Assembly: GCA_964484935.1 (NCBI GenBank)
Contig: CAZAFW010000015.1
Location: forward strand, 1-38,472
DNA length: 38,472 nucleotides
Direction: 5' to 3'
Source of the DNA: BM714 sp964484935
GTDB taxonomy: Bacteria > Bacillota > Clostridia > Peptostreptococcales > BM714
Below the pieces are notes generated by a model. That model saw only the letters and a program-made list of their open reading frames with translations, did no database searches and was not told the DNA's origin. Shown here piece by piece: positions 7,874 through 15,613 of the stretch; positions within the stretch are counted from its first letter, which is position 1, and each line of letters starts with the position of its first letter. The position numbers were made by a program, and so were the translations under genes.

Positions 7874-9582
7874 GCGATTCTCCCCCTATTCAGCTCTTTT
7901 TCAACCGGAATCCTCAAGCTGATTTTCGTTCCCAAATTCTTTTCGGATTCGATTTCCATGCCGTAATCAAGACCGTACTTGCATTTCAGACGCTTATCCA
8001 CATTTACAAGCCCTATCGATCCGTCAATATTGTTGCCCTTTATTTCTTGAATTATTCTTTTTTCTATTCCGATTCCGTTGTCCTCTATGACAATGCTGTA
8101 ATAGTCTTTGACTTTTTCTATGAATACTTTTATCCTTATGCCTTCCTGCCTCCCCCTCATCCCATGCTTGACCGAATTTTCCACAAGGGGTTGGAGTATC
8201 AATGGAGGAACATTGAAGCTAAGACTTTTATCCACATCAAAGATAACGTTTATTTTATCTCCAAAACGCGCCCTTTCAATTGCAAGATACGACTTAATAT
8301 GAGCTATCTCTTTTTCCAAAGGTATTTCGTCCTGTGATATTTGCATGTTCTGCCTTATATAATCGCATAGATTAAATATAAGATTTCTTGCGCTATCCGG
8401 ATTTGTCCTTATGAAAGAAGCAATCGTATTTAGTGCGTTGAAAAGAAAATGCGGATTTATCTGCGCCTGCAAAGCCTTCAGTTCCGCTTTGGCCACAAGC
8501 TTCTTTTGGTATTCAACCATTCCGAGCTCTATTTGAGTTGAAAAAAGTCTTGCAAGACCCAGAACAAGTTGGACATCATGCTCTGTAATCCCTCTTTTTT
8601 CCTTGCTGAAAATTTTCAGTGTCCCGACAACCTTATCTTTTTCCTTAAGCGGCACTATAACCCCTGAACTTATTTCAGCCTTTGTCTTGTGTTCTATTTC
8701 CTTGACTTGCTTCGTTATTTTATATTTGCCTGTTCTTATTACTTCCCTCGTTATATTTGATATGCTCATTTCTCCCGGTATTATATTTTCGCTTCCGTTT
8801 CCGACGTAAGCCAATATTTTATTTTCATCAGTGATTGAAACTGCAGCCAAGCTTGTCATTTCATATATTATTCTTGCAGCTTCCTTTGAAGTATCCTTGT
8901 TAAATCCCTGTCTGAGATACGGCAAAGTTTTGGTTGCTATATTTAACGTCAATTGCGCCTGCTCAGCCTTTATTCGTTCCTTTTCGAGTAGTATGCTTTG
9001 AGTTATTGCGATAAACAATGAAATTCCAATTGAATTTACGAACACCATCGGAAGCCAAATTATTTTCACCAATTCCAATGCATCCGAAAAAGGTTTTGCA
9101 ATCAAAAGAATTATCAACATTTGCAGGAGTTCGGCAACTGCACCCATTACCAACGCTCCAAGCCAATCCATGCGTATATTTTTAAACAATTTGCTGCAGT
9201 ATCCAGCTAAGATTCCTTCCGTTATTGTTGATACTGCGCAAGCCACTGCCGTAAAACCGCCTATATCAATAATCCATCTGTGCGAGCCTGCTATAAGGCC
9301 GCTCAATAAGCCGACCAATGGACCTCCAAGCCACCCTGCCACAAAAACTCCAATAATTCTTGAATTCGCAATGGCTCCATTTACAGGAATTCCCGCGTAT
9401 GTTCCGAGTATTCCCAACAATCCAAATAGTATCGACATTATTATTTTGTCAAGCAATGTTATATTCTTCTTCGTGACAAGACGCTTGAATACCGCTATTT
9501 TCGACAATAAAAAAGCCAAGGTGATAATAATCCCTACTTTGCTTGTCATATCCGTCAAAAGAATTAAAATAGTCTCATTCAT
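7870..9582 (-). CDS. lytS: LytS-family sensor histidine kinase
   Basis: The protein has 570 residues. Five to six membrane helices occupy residues 1-190 with the 5TM-5TMR_LYT signature GPLVGLLSGLIAGSHRWI. A GAF-like domain follows (about 215-355, VVGTLKIFSK). The kinase core has the phospho-acceptor His in INPHFLFNALNTIASFI and an ATPase domain with VENSVKHGM and IEDNGIGI. It should phosphorylate the LytT-like partner encoded next to it. The start has GGGGAG 7 bases upstream. Transcription may start upstream of or read through the 6S RNA gene, whose terminator ends about 30 bases before this ATG. Confidence 0.95.
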   Translation of the reverse strand: MNETILILLTDMTSKVGIIITLAFLLSKIAVFKRLVTKKNITLLDKIIMSILFGLLGILGTYAGIPVNGAIANSRIIGVFVAGWLGGPLVGLLSGLIAGSHRWIIDIGGFTAVACAVSTITEGILAGYCSKLFKNIRMDWLGALVMGAVAELLQMLIILLIAKPFSDALELVKIIWLPMVFVNSIGISLFIAITQSILLEKERIKAEQAQLTLNIATKTLPYLRQGFNKDTSKEAARIIYEMTSLAAVSITDENKILAYVGNGSENIIPGEMSISNITREVIRTGKYKITKQVKEIEHKTKAEISSGVIVPLKEKDKVVGTLKIFSKEKRGITEHDVQLVLGLARLFSTQIELGMVEYQKKLVAKAELKALQAQINPHFLFNALNTIASFIRTNPDSARNLIFNLCDYIRQNMQISQDEIPLEKEIAHIKSYLAIERARFGDKINVIFDVDKSLSFNVPPLILQPLVENSVKHGMRGRQEGIRIKVFIEKVKDYYSIVIEDNGIGIEKRIIQEIKGNNIDGSIGLVNVDKRLKCKYGLDYGMEIESEKNLGTKISLRIPVEKELNRGRIA

Positions 9583-9611
9583 CGTTCTGCTCCCCGATGC
9601 GCCCTTGTTTT

Positions 9612-9649
9612 AATATAAATATAGCTCCTGATATTCAGAAGCTATATTT
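9612..9649 (-). terminator. Terminator of the 6S RNA gene
   Basis: A perfect 10-bp stem (AAATATAGCT / AGCTATATTT) with a 13-base loop, followed on the minus strand by ATTATATTAAAAC. The U-tract is interrupted, so termination may be incomplete and allow readthrough into lytS. Confidence 0.65.
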
Positions 9650-9829
9650 CATACCCAAGATGCCGTCTTCTTTAAATTCATACCCGGTTACAACCAGGTG
9701 GGTGCCCTGTTCCCTGCCTTTGACGTCCATAAACAGGCTTGCCATCCACAGAAAAACGCAGGCTCCCGTATTAAATCCAGTGGTTGAATTTATCAGAAAT
9801 AACAAACACCTCAGGCATTTCCTTTTCTT
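9612..9829 (-). ncRNA. ssrS: 6S RNA
   Basis: This stretch has no convincing gene but shows the hallmarks of 6S RNA. The 5' side has ATGCCTGAGGTGTTTGTTAT (around 9790-9810). The middle has GGGAGCCTGCG and CAAGCCTGTTTATGG. The 3' side has GGGAACAGGGCACCCACCTG. The ends pair (ATGCC with GGCAT near 9658-9664), giving the closing stem around a large central bubble. A promoter fits at 9836-9863 and a terminator at 9612-9649. Mature RNA would be about 175-180 bases. 6S RNA mimics an open promoter, binds the housekeeping RNA polymerase and dampens transcription in stationary phase. Exact ends are estimated. A 70-codon frame across it is a shadow. Confidence 0.85.
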
Positions 9830-9835
9830 TATATC

Positions 9836-9863
9836 ATTATATAACATAGTCGCAATTATTCAA
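9836..9863 (-). promoter_or_regulatory. Promoter of the 6S RNA gene
   Basis: TTGAAT (9858-9863), 16-base spacer, TATAAT (9836-9841) on the minus strand. The -35 box overlaps the last codons and stop of the pseudouridine synthase gene. Confidence 0.7.
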
Positions 9864-10758
9864 AATTATTTCTTTCCATGATATCCCGCATGTCCTCAGG
9901 CAATTCCGACTTGATCTCGATAATTTTCTTGGTCACGGGATGCCTGAATGTATAAGATCCTGCGTGCAAAGCCTGCCTTGATATCAATTCGCTGGGAAGA
10001 CCGTATAAATCATCTCCAAGCACCGGATGGCCTATATGAGCCATATGCACTCTTATCTGATGCGTTCTTCCCGTCAGAAGCCTTATCCTTAGAACGCTCA
10101 AGGCTTCTGATTCGGAAACTACATCATATATCGTTGTAGAAGGTTTTCCAGTATCCATTACTTCTCTTCTTATATCCAATATGTCAGGCTTTCCTATCGG
10201 GCAGTCAATGCGGTCTGATTTTTTATCCAAAATTCCTTCAACAATTGCATTGTAAGTTTTTTCAACTTCTCCATTATTCATCTGTACCGCAATTTGATCA
10301 TGAATATATGAATTCTTTGCAATAAGCACCACACCTGACGTGTCACGGTCCAAACGGTTTATATGCCTAACAATGTAATCCTCCCCTTTGGATTTCATAT
10401 ATGAAGCTATTCCGTTCGACAACGTGTCGTTTTGATCCGTCTTTATGGGATGAACCAAAAGACCAGCTGGTTTTTCCACGGCCAACAAGTACTTGTCTTC
10501 ATACAACACAGATACTTCAATTCCTTCATTAGGCAAATCCTCGCATTTCTCTTTGGGAAAATATATCTCAATCAAATCTCCCGATTTGACCCGGCTGTAA
10601 ATCGAAGTCTTTTCTCCATTTGCTTCTATGGATTTTCCCTTTTTTAGCTTTCTTACAAATCTTCCCGACATCCCAATTTGTTTATAAAGTATTTCTATGA
10701 TTTTTTTGTCCGCATATTTTTCATCAATTATGAATTTCAAGTCGGAATTTCTTTTCAT
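9856..10758 (-). CDS. RluA-family 23S rRNA-type pseudouridine synthase
   Basis: The 300-residue protein has an N-terminal S4-like RNA-binding region (about 10-75, GRFVRKLKKGKSIEANG). The catalytic domain carries HINRLDRDTSGVVLIAK, whose second Asp is the nucleophile, and LLTGRTHQIRVHMAHIGHPVLGDDLYG. The family isomerises uridine to pseudouridine in 23S rRNA or tRNA. The close RluD/YjbO/YlyB members cannot be told apart here. The frame extends 4 codons upstream to a GTG, but that GTG is part of the ribosome site AAAGGTG, which is 9 bases before the ATG at 10758, so I start there. Confidence 0.93.
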   Translation of the reverse strand: MKRNSDLKFIIDEKYADKKIIEILYKQIGMSGRFVRKLKKGKSIEANGEKTSIYSRVKSGDLIEIYFPKEKCEDLPNEGIEVSVLYEDKYLLAVEKPAGLLVHPIKTDQNDTLSNGIASYMKSKGEDYIVRHINRLDRDTSGVVLIAKNSYIHDQIAVQMNNGEVEKTYNAIVEGILDKKSDRIDCPIGKPDILDIRREVMDTGKPSTTIYDVVSESEALSVLRIRLLTGRTHQIRVHMAHIGHPVLGDDLYGLPSELISRQALHAGSYTFRHPVTKKIIEIKSELPEDMRDIMERNNFE

Positions 10759-10840
10759 GATGCCACACACCTTTCAAAATAAACACTTTTGGTATATAGT
10801 AATGTTAGCTTGCAATCAAATTTTCAAGGAGTAAATGCCA

Positions 10841-11644
10841 ATGGATGAAAAACTCATAAGCGTCATATCAAACAACAATTCACAGTCTCTGTATGCAGAA
10901 AATATTCTCGTAAAAACACTTTTAGACCGCAATTTCAAAGTCAAGACAGAGTATGATCCAAATGCTGAATTGTTGATAACCATAGGCGGAGACGGAGCAT
11001 TTTTAAGAACAATGCATAAATACAATTTTCCAGAAATGCCTGTTATAGGAATAAACACAGGTCATCTTGGATTTTTTCAAGAGCTTCTCCCTCAAAATAT
11101 CGAGGATTTTGTAGACAAATATGAAAAAAAAGAATATATGATTGATGAAATAAAACATATAGAGGCCGAAATATGCACTCTTACTGATTGCCTGCAAGTA
11201 ATCGGCATCAACGAAATTGTAATTAAAGGCGACAAGTCAGCAACAATACACTTGCTTATAACTTTGGACAACGACATTCTTGAAAATTTCAGCGGAGACG
11301 GCATTCTTGTCTCCACAACTGCGGGCAGCACGGCATACAACTATTCACTTGGGGGCAGCATCGTCCATCCTAAAATAAACATTCTTCAGATAACACCTGT
11401 TTCGCCAATAAACACCACGGCATACCGTTCCTTCACTTCAAGCGTCATTCTTCCTGAATCTACAGTAATAGGGCTTAAGCCGGAATACACCTATGAAAAT
11501 TCCATACTTATAGTCACTGACGGTATGGAATACAGTTACAAGGAGATTGAAAGCATAAGCATACGTTATTCCGAAGTCGGCACAAAGCTTCTCAGAATGA
11601 ACAACTATAATTTCTGGTATAAGGCAAAGGAAAAATTCCTATAA
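10841..11644 (+). CDS. nadK: NAD kinase
   Basis: A 267-residue protein, the normal size for Firmicute NAD kinases. It has the catalytic GGDG motif in LLITIGGDGAFLRTM (about residue 45), GINTGHLGFFQE, the NE-type NEIVIKGD block and the glycine-rich GDGILVSTTAGSTAYNYSLGG segment. It phosphorylates NAD+ to NADP+ in the cytosol. An ATG at 10835 is only 3 bases from AAGGAG, and the ATG at 10841 is 9 bases away, so I prefer the latter. It is divergent from the pseudouridine synthase gene and closed by a bidirectional terminator. Confidence 0.95.
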   Translation: MDEKLISVISNNNSQSLYAENILVKTLLDRNFKVKTEYDPNAELLITIGGDGAFLRTMHKYNFPEMPVIGINTGHLGFFQELLPQNIEDFVDKYEKKEYMIDEIKHIEAEICTLTDCLQVIGINEIVIKGDKSATIHLLITLDNDILENFSGDGILVSTTAGSTAYNYSLGGSIVHPKINILQITPVSPINTTAYRSFTSSVILPESTVIGLKPEYTYENSILIVTDGMEYSYKEIESISIRYSEVGTKLLRMNNYNFWYKAKEKFL

Positions 11645-11671
11645 AAAACTCATCTTATAGATGAGTTTTTT
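11643..11671. terminator. Bidirectional terminator after nadK and the convergent unknown gene
   Basis: AAAAAACTCATC, loop TTATA, GATGAGTTTTTT, with T-runs on both strands. The TAA stop of the minus-strand gene lies in the loop (11655-11657), so the hairpin is partly coding for that gene. Confidence 0.9.
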
Positions 11672-12224
11672 TTGTTTCATATTCAAGGGCAAGATATGTT
11701 CGAGTGGCTTTTTCCTTGACGAGAATAAATTGTTCAAAATTCTTCTCGCAAAATCTTGAAACAGCTTTTTCTTTGATATTTTTCATCTTGAAATCGATTA
11801 CATTCACATTTGCTTCGCGCCATCCCATCTGCAACAGCTTTGATACCGAATTAGCCGTCATCATTTCAACAGGTAAAGAACCGAACACATTTCCTTTTAC
11901 ATCTTCGTGTTCCTTCCAGAAATTGTTGTGTGTTATAAGAGCATCAGCCTCTTTAAGCTGCATTGTCCTTTCAACTGCAAATTTCTCAAGATAATCACCT
12001 TTGAAGTAATCTTTTCTAAGAATCGGTTTCAGCAAGAACGGCAGCTTGTTTATTATTTTATATTCAATCGGATGCTCCGGCATTTCAACCGAGCTTTCTT
12101 CGATTTCGTCACAAATTGTTCTGATTCGAATCAAGATTTTCCTTGTCTGTTCCGGGTTCTTAATATAACCGGCTCTCTCCAATTCCAAAATTTCTTTTTT
12201 CAATTCATAAATGGCAGGTTGCAT
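11655..12224 (-). CDS. Unknown 189-residue protein
   Basis: I do not recognise this protein. It is soluble with no signal or membrane segment. The first 60 residues are charged and helical (ELKKEILELERAGYIKN), and the middle has SRFCEKNFEQFILVKEKATR. An internal block around residues 95-130 is LITHNNFWKEHEDVKGN followed by MTANSVSKLLQMGW. The frame extends 6 codons further to a TTG inside the sequence before AGGAGG, but the ATG at 12224 has AGGAGG 4-5 bases upstream and is the better start. It is a single-gene unit with a possible -10 TATCAT at 12262-12267 and an 11-bp inverted repeat flanking it. Function cannot be inferred. Confidence 0.75.
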   Translation of the reverse strand: MQPAIYELKKEILELERAGYIKNPEQTRKILIRIRTICDEIEESSVEMPEHPIEYKIINKLPFLLKPILRKDYFKGDYLEKFAVERTMQLKEADALITHNNFWKEHEDVKGNVFGSLPVEMMTANSVSKLLQMGWREANVNVIDFKMKNIKEKAVSRFCEKNFEQFILVKEKATRTYLALEYETKKTHL

Positions 12225-12235
12225 GGCGACCTCCT

Positions 12236-12291
12236 GTGTCAATTTAAAAATCTCTTTACATATGATAACACATTAATCCATAAATTGACAC
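12236..12291. repeat. 11-bp perfect inverted repeat flanking a promoter region
   Basis: GTGTCAATTTA (12236-12246) and TAAATTGACAC (12281-12291) are perfect inverted copies, 45 bases apart from arm start to arm start. The likely -10 of the unknown gene lies between them and the proximal arm touches its ribosome binding site. This could be a looped operator or chance. Confidence 0.5.
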
Positions 12292-12309
12292 TCGGTTAAT
12301 TCTTCGTTT

Positions 12310-13329
12310 CTATTTTTTCAATTCGATGATTACATTAATGAAAACTTCCAAGTCCTCTCTGCTTACATCCTTGTTTGTAACAAATCTGTATTCTTCGTTT
12401 TCCGCCCCATTTATCAATATGCCGTTCTTTTTCATTTCCTTTACCAGTTTTTCTTCTTTTATCAATTCTTTTGGTATTGTGCAATAAACCATGTTAATGT
12501 CATTTCTGTCGTGTTTTACGTCTATCTCTTTAATTTCATCGAGTTTTAAAGCAAGCATCTTCGCATTGTCGTGGTCCTCATTCAAACGATCAACCATTTC
12601 AACCAATGCCAATATTCCCGGAGCGGCAATGACTCCTGCCTGGCGCATGCCTCCACCCATCAATTTTCTGTTTTTCCTGGCCTTTTTGATAAATTCCCTG
12701 TCACCCGCTAAAATCGATCCGATTGGAGCTCCAAGTCCTTTCGAAAGACAAAACATTACGCTGTCGGCGTATTTTGCAATGTCTTTTACATTGACGTTCA
12801 AAGAAACTGCCGCATTAAAAACACGTGCACCGTCCATATGTATCGGTATTTTATTCTTTTTGGCCAATTTTCGTATTTCTTCATATTTTTCAGGAGAAAC
12901 AGCCATTCCGTTTGAATGAGCGTTTTCTATGCATATCAATCCCGTCTCGGGAAAATGTATGTTTTCGCCTCTTATCGCTTCTTTGACATCATCAAGTGAC
13001 ATGTACCCTTTTTCATCATCGACGAGTCTTAGCTGTACACCAGCAATTACTGCCGCGGCGCCGACTTCATGCTGAAATATATGACTCCCTTTTCCAAGAA
13101 TAACCTCGTCTCCTCTTTTCGTATGAGTCAATACGGCAAGCTGATTTCCAAAAGTTCCACTCGGCACAAATACCGATGCTTCTTTTCCTATAATTTTTGC
13201 AGCCAAACGCTCCAATTCGTTTACTGTAGGGTCATCTCCATAAACATCGTCACCCACAATAGCATTTTCCATAGCTGTTCTCATTCTGTCTGTCGGTTTT
13301 GTAACAGTATCACTTCGCAAGTCTATCAT
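12310..13329 (-). CDS. ltaE: Low-specificity L-threonine aldolase
   Basis: The 339-residue PLP enzyme of the fold-type I beta-eliminating lyase family begins MIDLRSDTVTKPTDRMRTAM and GDDVYGDDPTVNELE, the family signature. PSGTFGNQLAV binds PLP phosphate, HMDGARVFNAA carries the PLP Asp, and CLSKGLGAPIGS holds the Schiff-base Lys (about 200). It splits threonine or allo-threonine into glycine and acetaldehyde. Length is standard. AGGAGGAGG precedes the ATG. It is divergent from the glutamine synthetase gene, so both promoters share the AT-rich 13330-13608 gap. Confidence 0.95.
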   Translation of the reverse strand: MIDLRSDTVTKPTDRMRTAMENAIVGDDVYGDDPTVNELERLAAKIIGKEASVFVPSGTFGNQLAVLTHTKRGDEVILGKGSHIFQHEVGAAAVIAGVQLRLVDDEKGYMSLDDVKEAIRGENIHFPETGLICIENAHSNGMAVSPEKYEEIRKLAKKNKIPIHMDGARVFNAAVSLNVNVKDIAKYADSVMFCLSKGLGAPIGSILAGDREFIKKARKNRKLMGGGMRQAGVIAAPGILALVEMVDRLNEDHDNAKMLALKLDEIKEIDVKHDRNDINMVYCTIPKELIKEEKLVKEMKKNGILINGAENEEYRFVTNKDVSREDLEVFINVIIELKK

Positions 13330-13544
13330 TTTATCCTCCTCCTGTATTTATTCACACCTAAATCTTAAACGATATTTTAGAATTGCACAAGTTTTGAAAT
13401 AGCGAACTATTACTACGTCTTAAACTATAAATATTCGTTTAGTTCCGTATTATTATTCGTATTAAAATTTTTAATAAATAATTTATTTATGCCTAATAGT
13501 ATTGTAATTGCTATGTTTTTGCAATATTTTTGAAATTTGCTATC

Positions 13545-13572
13545 TTTACATTAGTAATTTTTGTGCTATAAT
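13545..13572 (+). promoter_or_regulatory. Promoter of the glutamine synthetase gene
   Basis: TTTACA (13545-13550), 16-base spacer, and TGC-TATAAT extended -10 (TATAAT at 13567-13572). It places the start site about 30 bases before the ATG. The rest of the 13330-13608 gap is AT-rich and I see no GlnR-type operator in it. Confidence 0.8.
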
Positions 13573-13608
13573 TATTCATTATCAAATATTTTAAGAAGAG
13601 GTGATTGT

Positions 13609-15531
13609 ATGGTTTCAAAAATTTATGACGAGCTTCTCTATTTCATCAACCCCGGAACATATGACGATCAAGGTTTATTGGAGCTTCTCGACAACCATCC
13701 GGAAATCAAATTCGTATCGCTTGTAGCAGTTGATTTGGGAAATAACCACACAGATGAAAAAATCCCAATTGAACTTTTCAAGGAAGATATTGCCGATTTC
13801 CTCGTTAAAGGAGTCCAAACAGACGGTTCAAGCGTTGTTCTTCCGGAAATCGCAGACCTCAGCAATGCCAAGGTCGATTTGATTCCGGACAAAGATGTCA
13901 GATGGTTCATTGACTACAATTACGATTTGACGGATCCTTCAACTTCTTTGCCTGTGGGAACACTCATCATACCAGCTTTTCTGTGCCACGAAGACAAATT
14001 GGTATGCTCTCGTTCGGTTTTGAAGAGATCGGCTAAATGTCTTAAGGAAAACTTGATGGCACTCTTTAAGACCAACGGCAAGCTTCTTGAAGAATTCGGG
14101 ATTGAAAGCGCCGAGATGATTGATGAAATACTGCTTACTACCGCAACCGAATTGGAATTCTGGGTAAAGACTCCAGGCAAACAGGCAGATATAGAAAAAC
14201 TTTCAACATCTCAGGTCCTAAAAGAGCAGTATTGGAAGCGAACTATCGGTCCTGTCAAAACAGCACTGGAAGAATCTCTGCTTAAGCTCAACAAGTACGG
14301 CTTCGAAGTTGAAATGGGCCATAAGGAAGTAGGCGGAGTACCTTCAGCTATGGACAGCGACGGTAATTTCACTTACATCATGGAACAGCTTGAAATCGAC
14401 TGGAAATACAGTTCTGAAATGCAGACAGGCGACAATGAAATGTTCGCGCAGGATATAATCAAAGACACTTTTGTCGACAAAAACCTTGATGTAACTTTCC
14501 TTGCCAAGCCTATCGAAGGAGTGGCAGGAAACGGCAAGCACACACACATAGGTCTCGCTGTAAAACTAAAATCCGGAAAAATGCTCAATCTCTTTTCCCC
14601 GCTCGACCCCAAATCCTCATATATGAGTTCATTGGGATTCGAATCCATAATGGGACTTCTCAAGAACTACGAGGTTGTGAATCCGTTCATAAGCGACACA
14701 AACGACGCTCTAAGAAGACTCAAGCCGGGTTTCGAGGCTCCTGTATGCATAGTTACTTCTTTGGGACACACGGTTGAAACTCCTTCAAGAAACAGGACAA
14801 TACTGGCCGGTTTGATAAGGGATATGAACAACCCGATGGCTACAAGATTCGAAGTCAGGTCTCCCAACCCTACAACAAACACTTATGTGTCTGTTGCGGC
14901 AATATATCAGGCAATGCTCGACGGGATCCTCAAAATTTCAGCATCCGACCTTACTTTGACAGATATTGAAAAAGAACTTTCCAAAAAACCCGGTGACGAT
15001 GCATTCTATCTTGAAAAAGACAGGGCATACAGAAGCGAGGAAGACGTATTCGAAGATTACACCGACGAGGAAAGGGATTCGATGTTCGGCGTGCCTCCTG
15101 CAACAGTTTACGAAAATGTGAAGGCTTTGGATTTGTATCCCGACAAAGTTGAAGTACTTTTGAACGGCGGAGTGTTCACCGAAGACATAATCAAGTCGCT
15201 CAAAACAGCATCTACTTGCCAGTGGATCAACGAACTCAAATCACGCATACTGGATGCCAACACGGAACTTGTGCGTGCATCCAAGAAGCTTCACGACATC
15301 GAAAATGCAACTGACTATGATATTGTCAATTGGGAAAAAATCAATCAACTGAGACATGATCTGATGAAAAACAAACTCAGCAAAAAATCCCTTTTCGAGG
15401 AATTGAGATCCTCCATAGAAGAAAGCGATTTTGAAAAAGTTTCAAATCTTCAGGTTGAAATGCAGAAAAAAATGGCAGAGCTTGAAAAATTATATTATGT
15501 CTACAAGAGAAATCTTTTCGGCATAAAGTAA
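13609..15531 (+). CDS. Large clostridial-type glutamine synthetase
   Basis: The 640-residue protein keeps the glutamine synthetase active-site blocks: TELEFWVK (metal Glu), FEVEMGHKEVGG, the catalytic-His block GNGKHTHIGLAVK, RRLKPGFEAPVCIV, PSRNRTILAGLI and RFEVRSPNPTTNTYVSV (metal Glu). It is longer than the 440-470 of type I and shorter than the roughly 700 of type III. The added part is a C-terminal region (about 480-640) ending in a charged helical tail. It should make glutamine from glutamate, ammonia and ATP. The longest frame starts at 13561, but that lies in the -10 box. The ATG at 13609 has AAGAGGTG before it. I have not assigned glnA or glnN because the class is unclear. Confidence 0.88.
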   Translation: MVSKIYDELLYFINPGTYDDQGLLELLDNHPEIKFVSLVAVDLGNNHTDEKIPIELFKEDIADFLVKGVQTDGSSVVLPEIADLSNAKVDLIPDKDVRWFIDYNYDLTDPSTSLPVGTLIIPAFLCHEDKLVCSRSVLKRSAKCLKENLMALFKTNGKLLEEFGIESAEMIDEILLTTATELEFWVKTPGKQADIEKLSTSQVLKEQYWKRTIGPVKTALEESLLKLNKYGFEVEMGHKEVGGVPSAMDSDGNFTYIMEQLEIDWKYSSEMQTGDNEMFAQDIIKDTFVDKNLDVTFLAKPIEGVAGNGKHTHIGLAVKLKSGKMLNLFSPLDPKSSYMSSLGFESIMGLLKNYEVVNPFISDTNDALRRLKPGFEAPVCIVTSLGHTVETPSRNRTILAGLIRDMNNPMATRFEVRSPNPTTNTYVSVAAIYQAMLDGILKISASDLTLTDIEKELSKKPGDDAFYLEKDRAYRSEEDVFEDYTDEERDSMFGVPPATVYENVKALDLYPDKVEVLLNGGVFTEDIIKSLKTASTCQWINELKSRILDANTELVRASKKLHDIENATDYDIVNWEKINQLRHDLMKNKLSKKSLFEELRSSIEESDFEKVSNLQVEMQKKMAELEKLYYVYKRNLFGIK

Positions 15532-15562
15532 TTGTCAATCATGCTTTATGTTTTATCGCATT

Positions 15563-15593
15563 AATAAGAGACGGCCTGAGGCCGTCTCTTATT
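15563..15593. terminator. Bidirectional terminator after glutamine synthetase
   Basis: A perfect 14-bp stem (AATAAGAGACGGCC / GGCCGTCTCTTATT) with a TGA loop. It lies between the convergent genes ending at 15531 (+) and 15614 (-). Confidence 0.92.
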
Positions 15594-15613
15594 TCTATTG
15601 AATCTTTGTTTTC

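Noticed and set aside
9635..9847. 70-codon frame, minus strand
   Set aside because: It lies over the 6S RNA gene; its sequence is explained by conserved 6S segments and it has no ribosome binding site.
13561..13608. 16-codon N-terminal extension of glutamine synthetase starting at TTG
   Set aside because: The extension would be encoded by the -10 box and 5' leader; the ATG at 13609 has the proper ribosome site.
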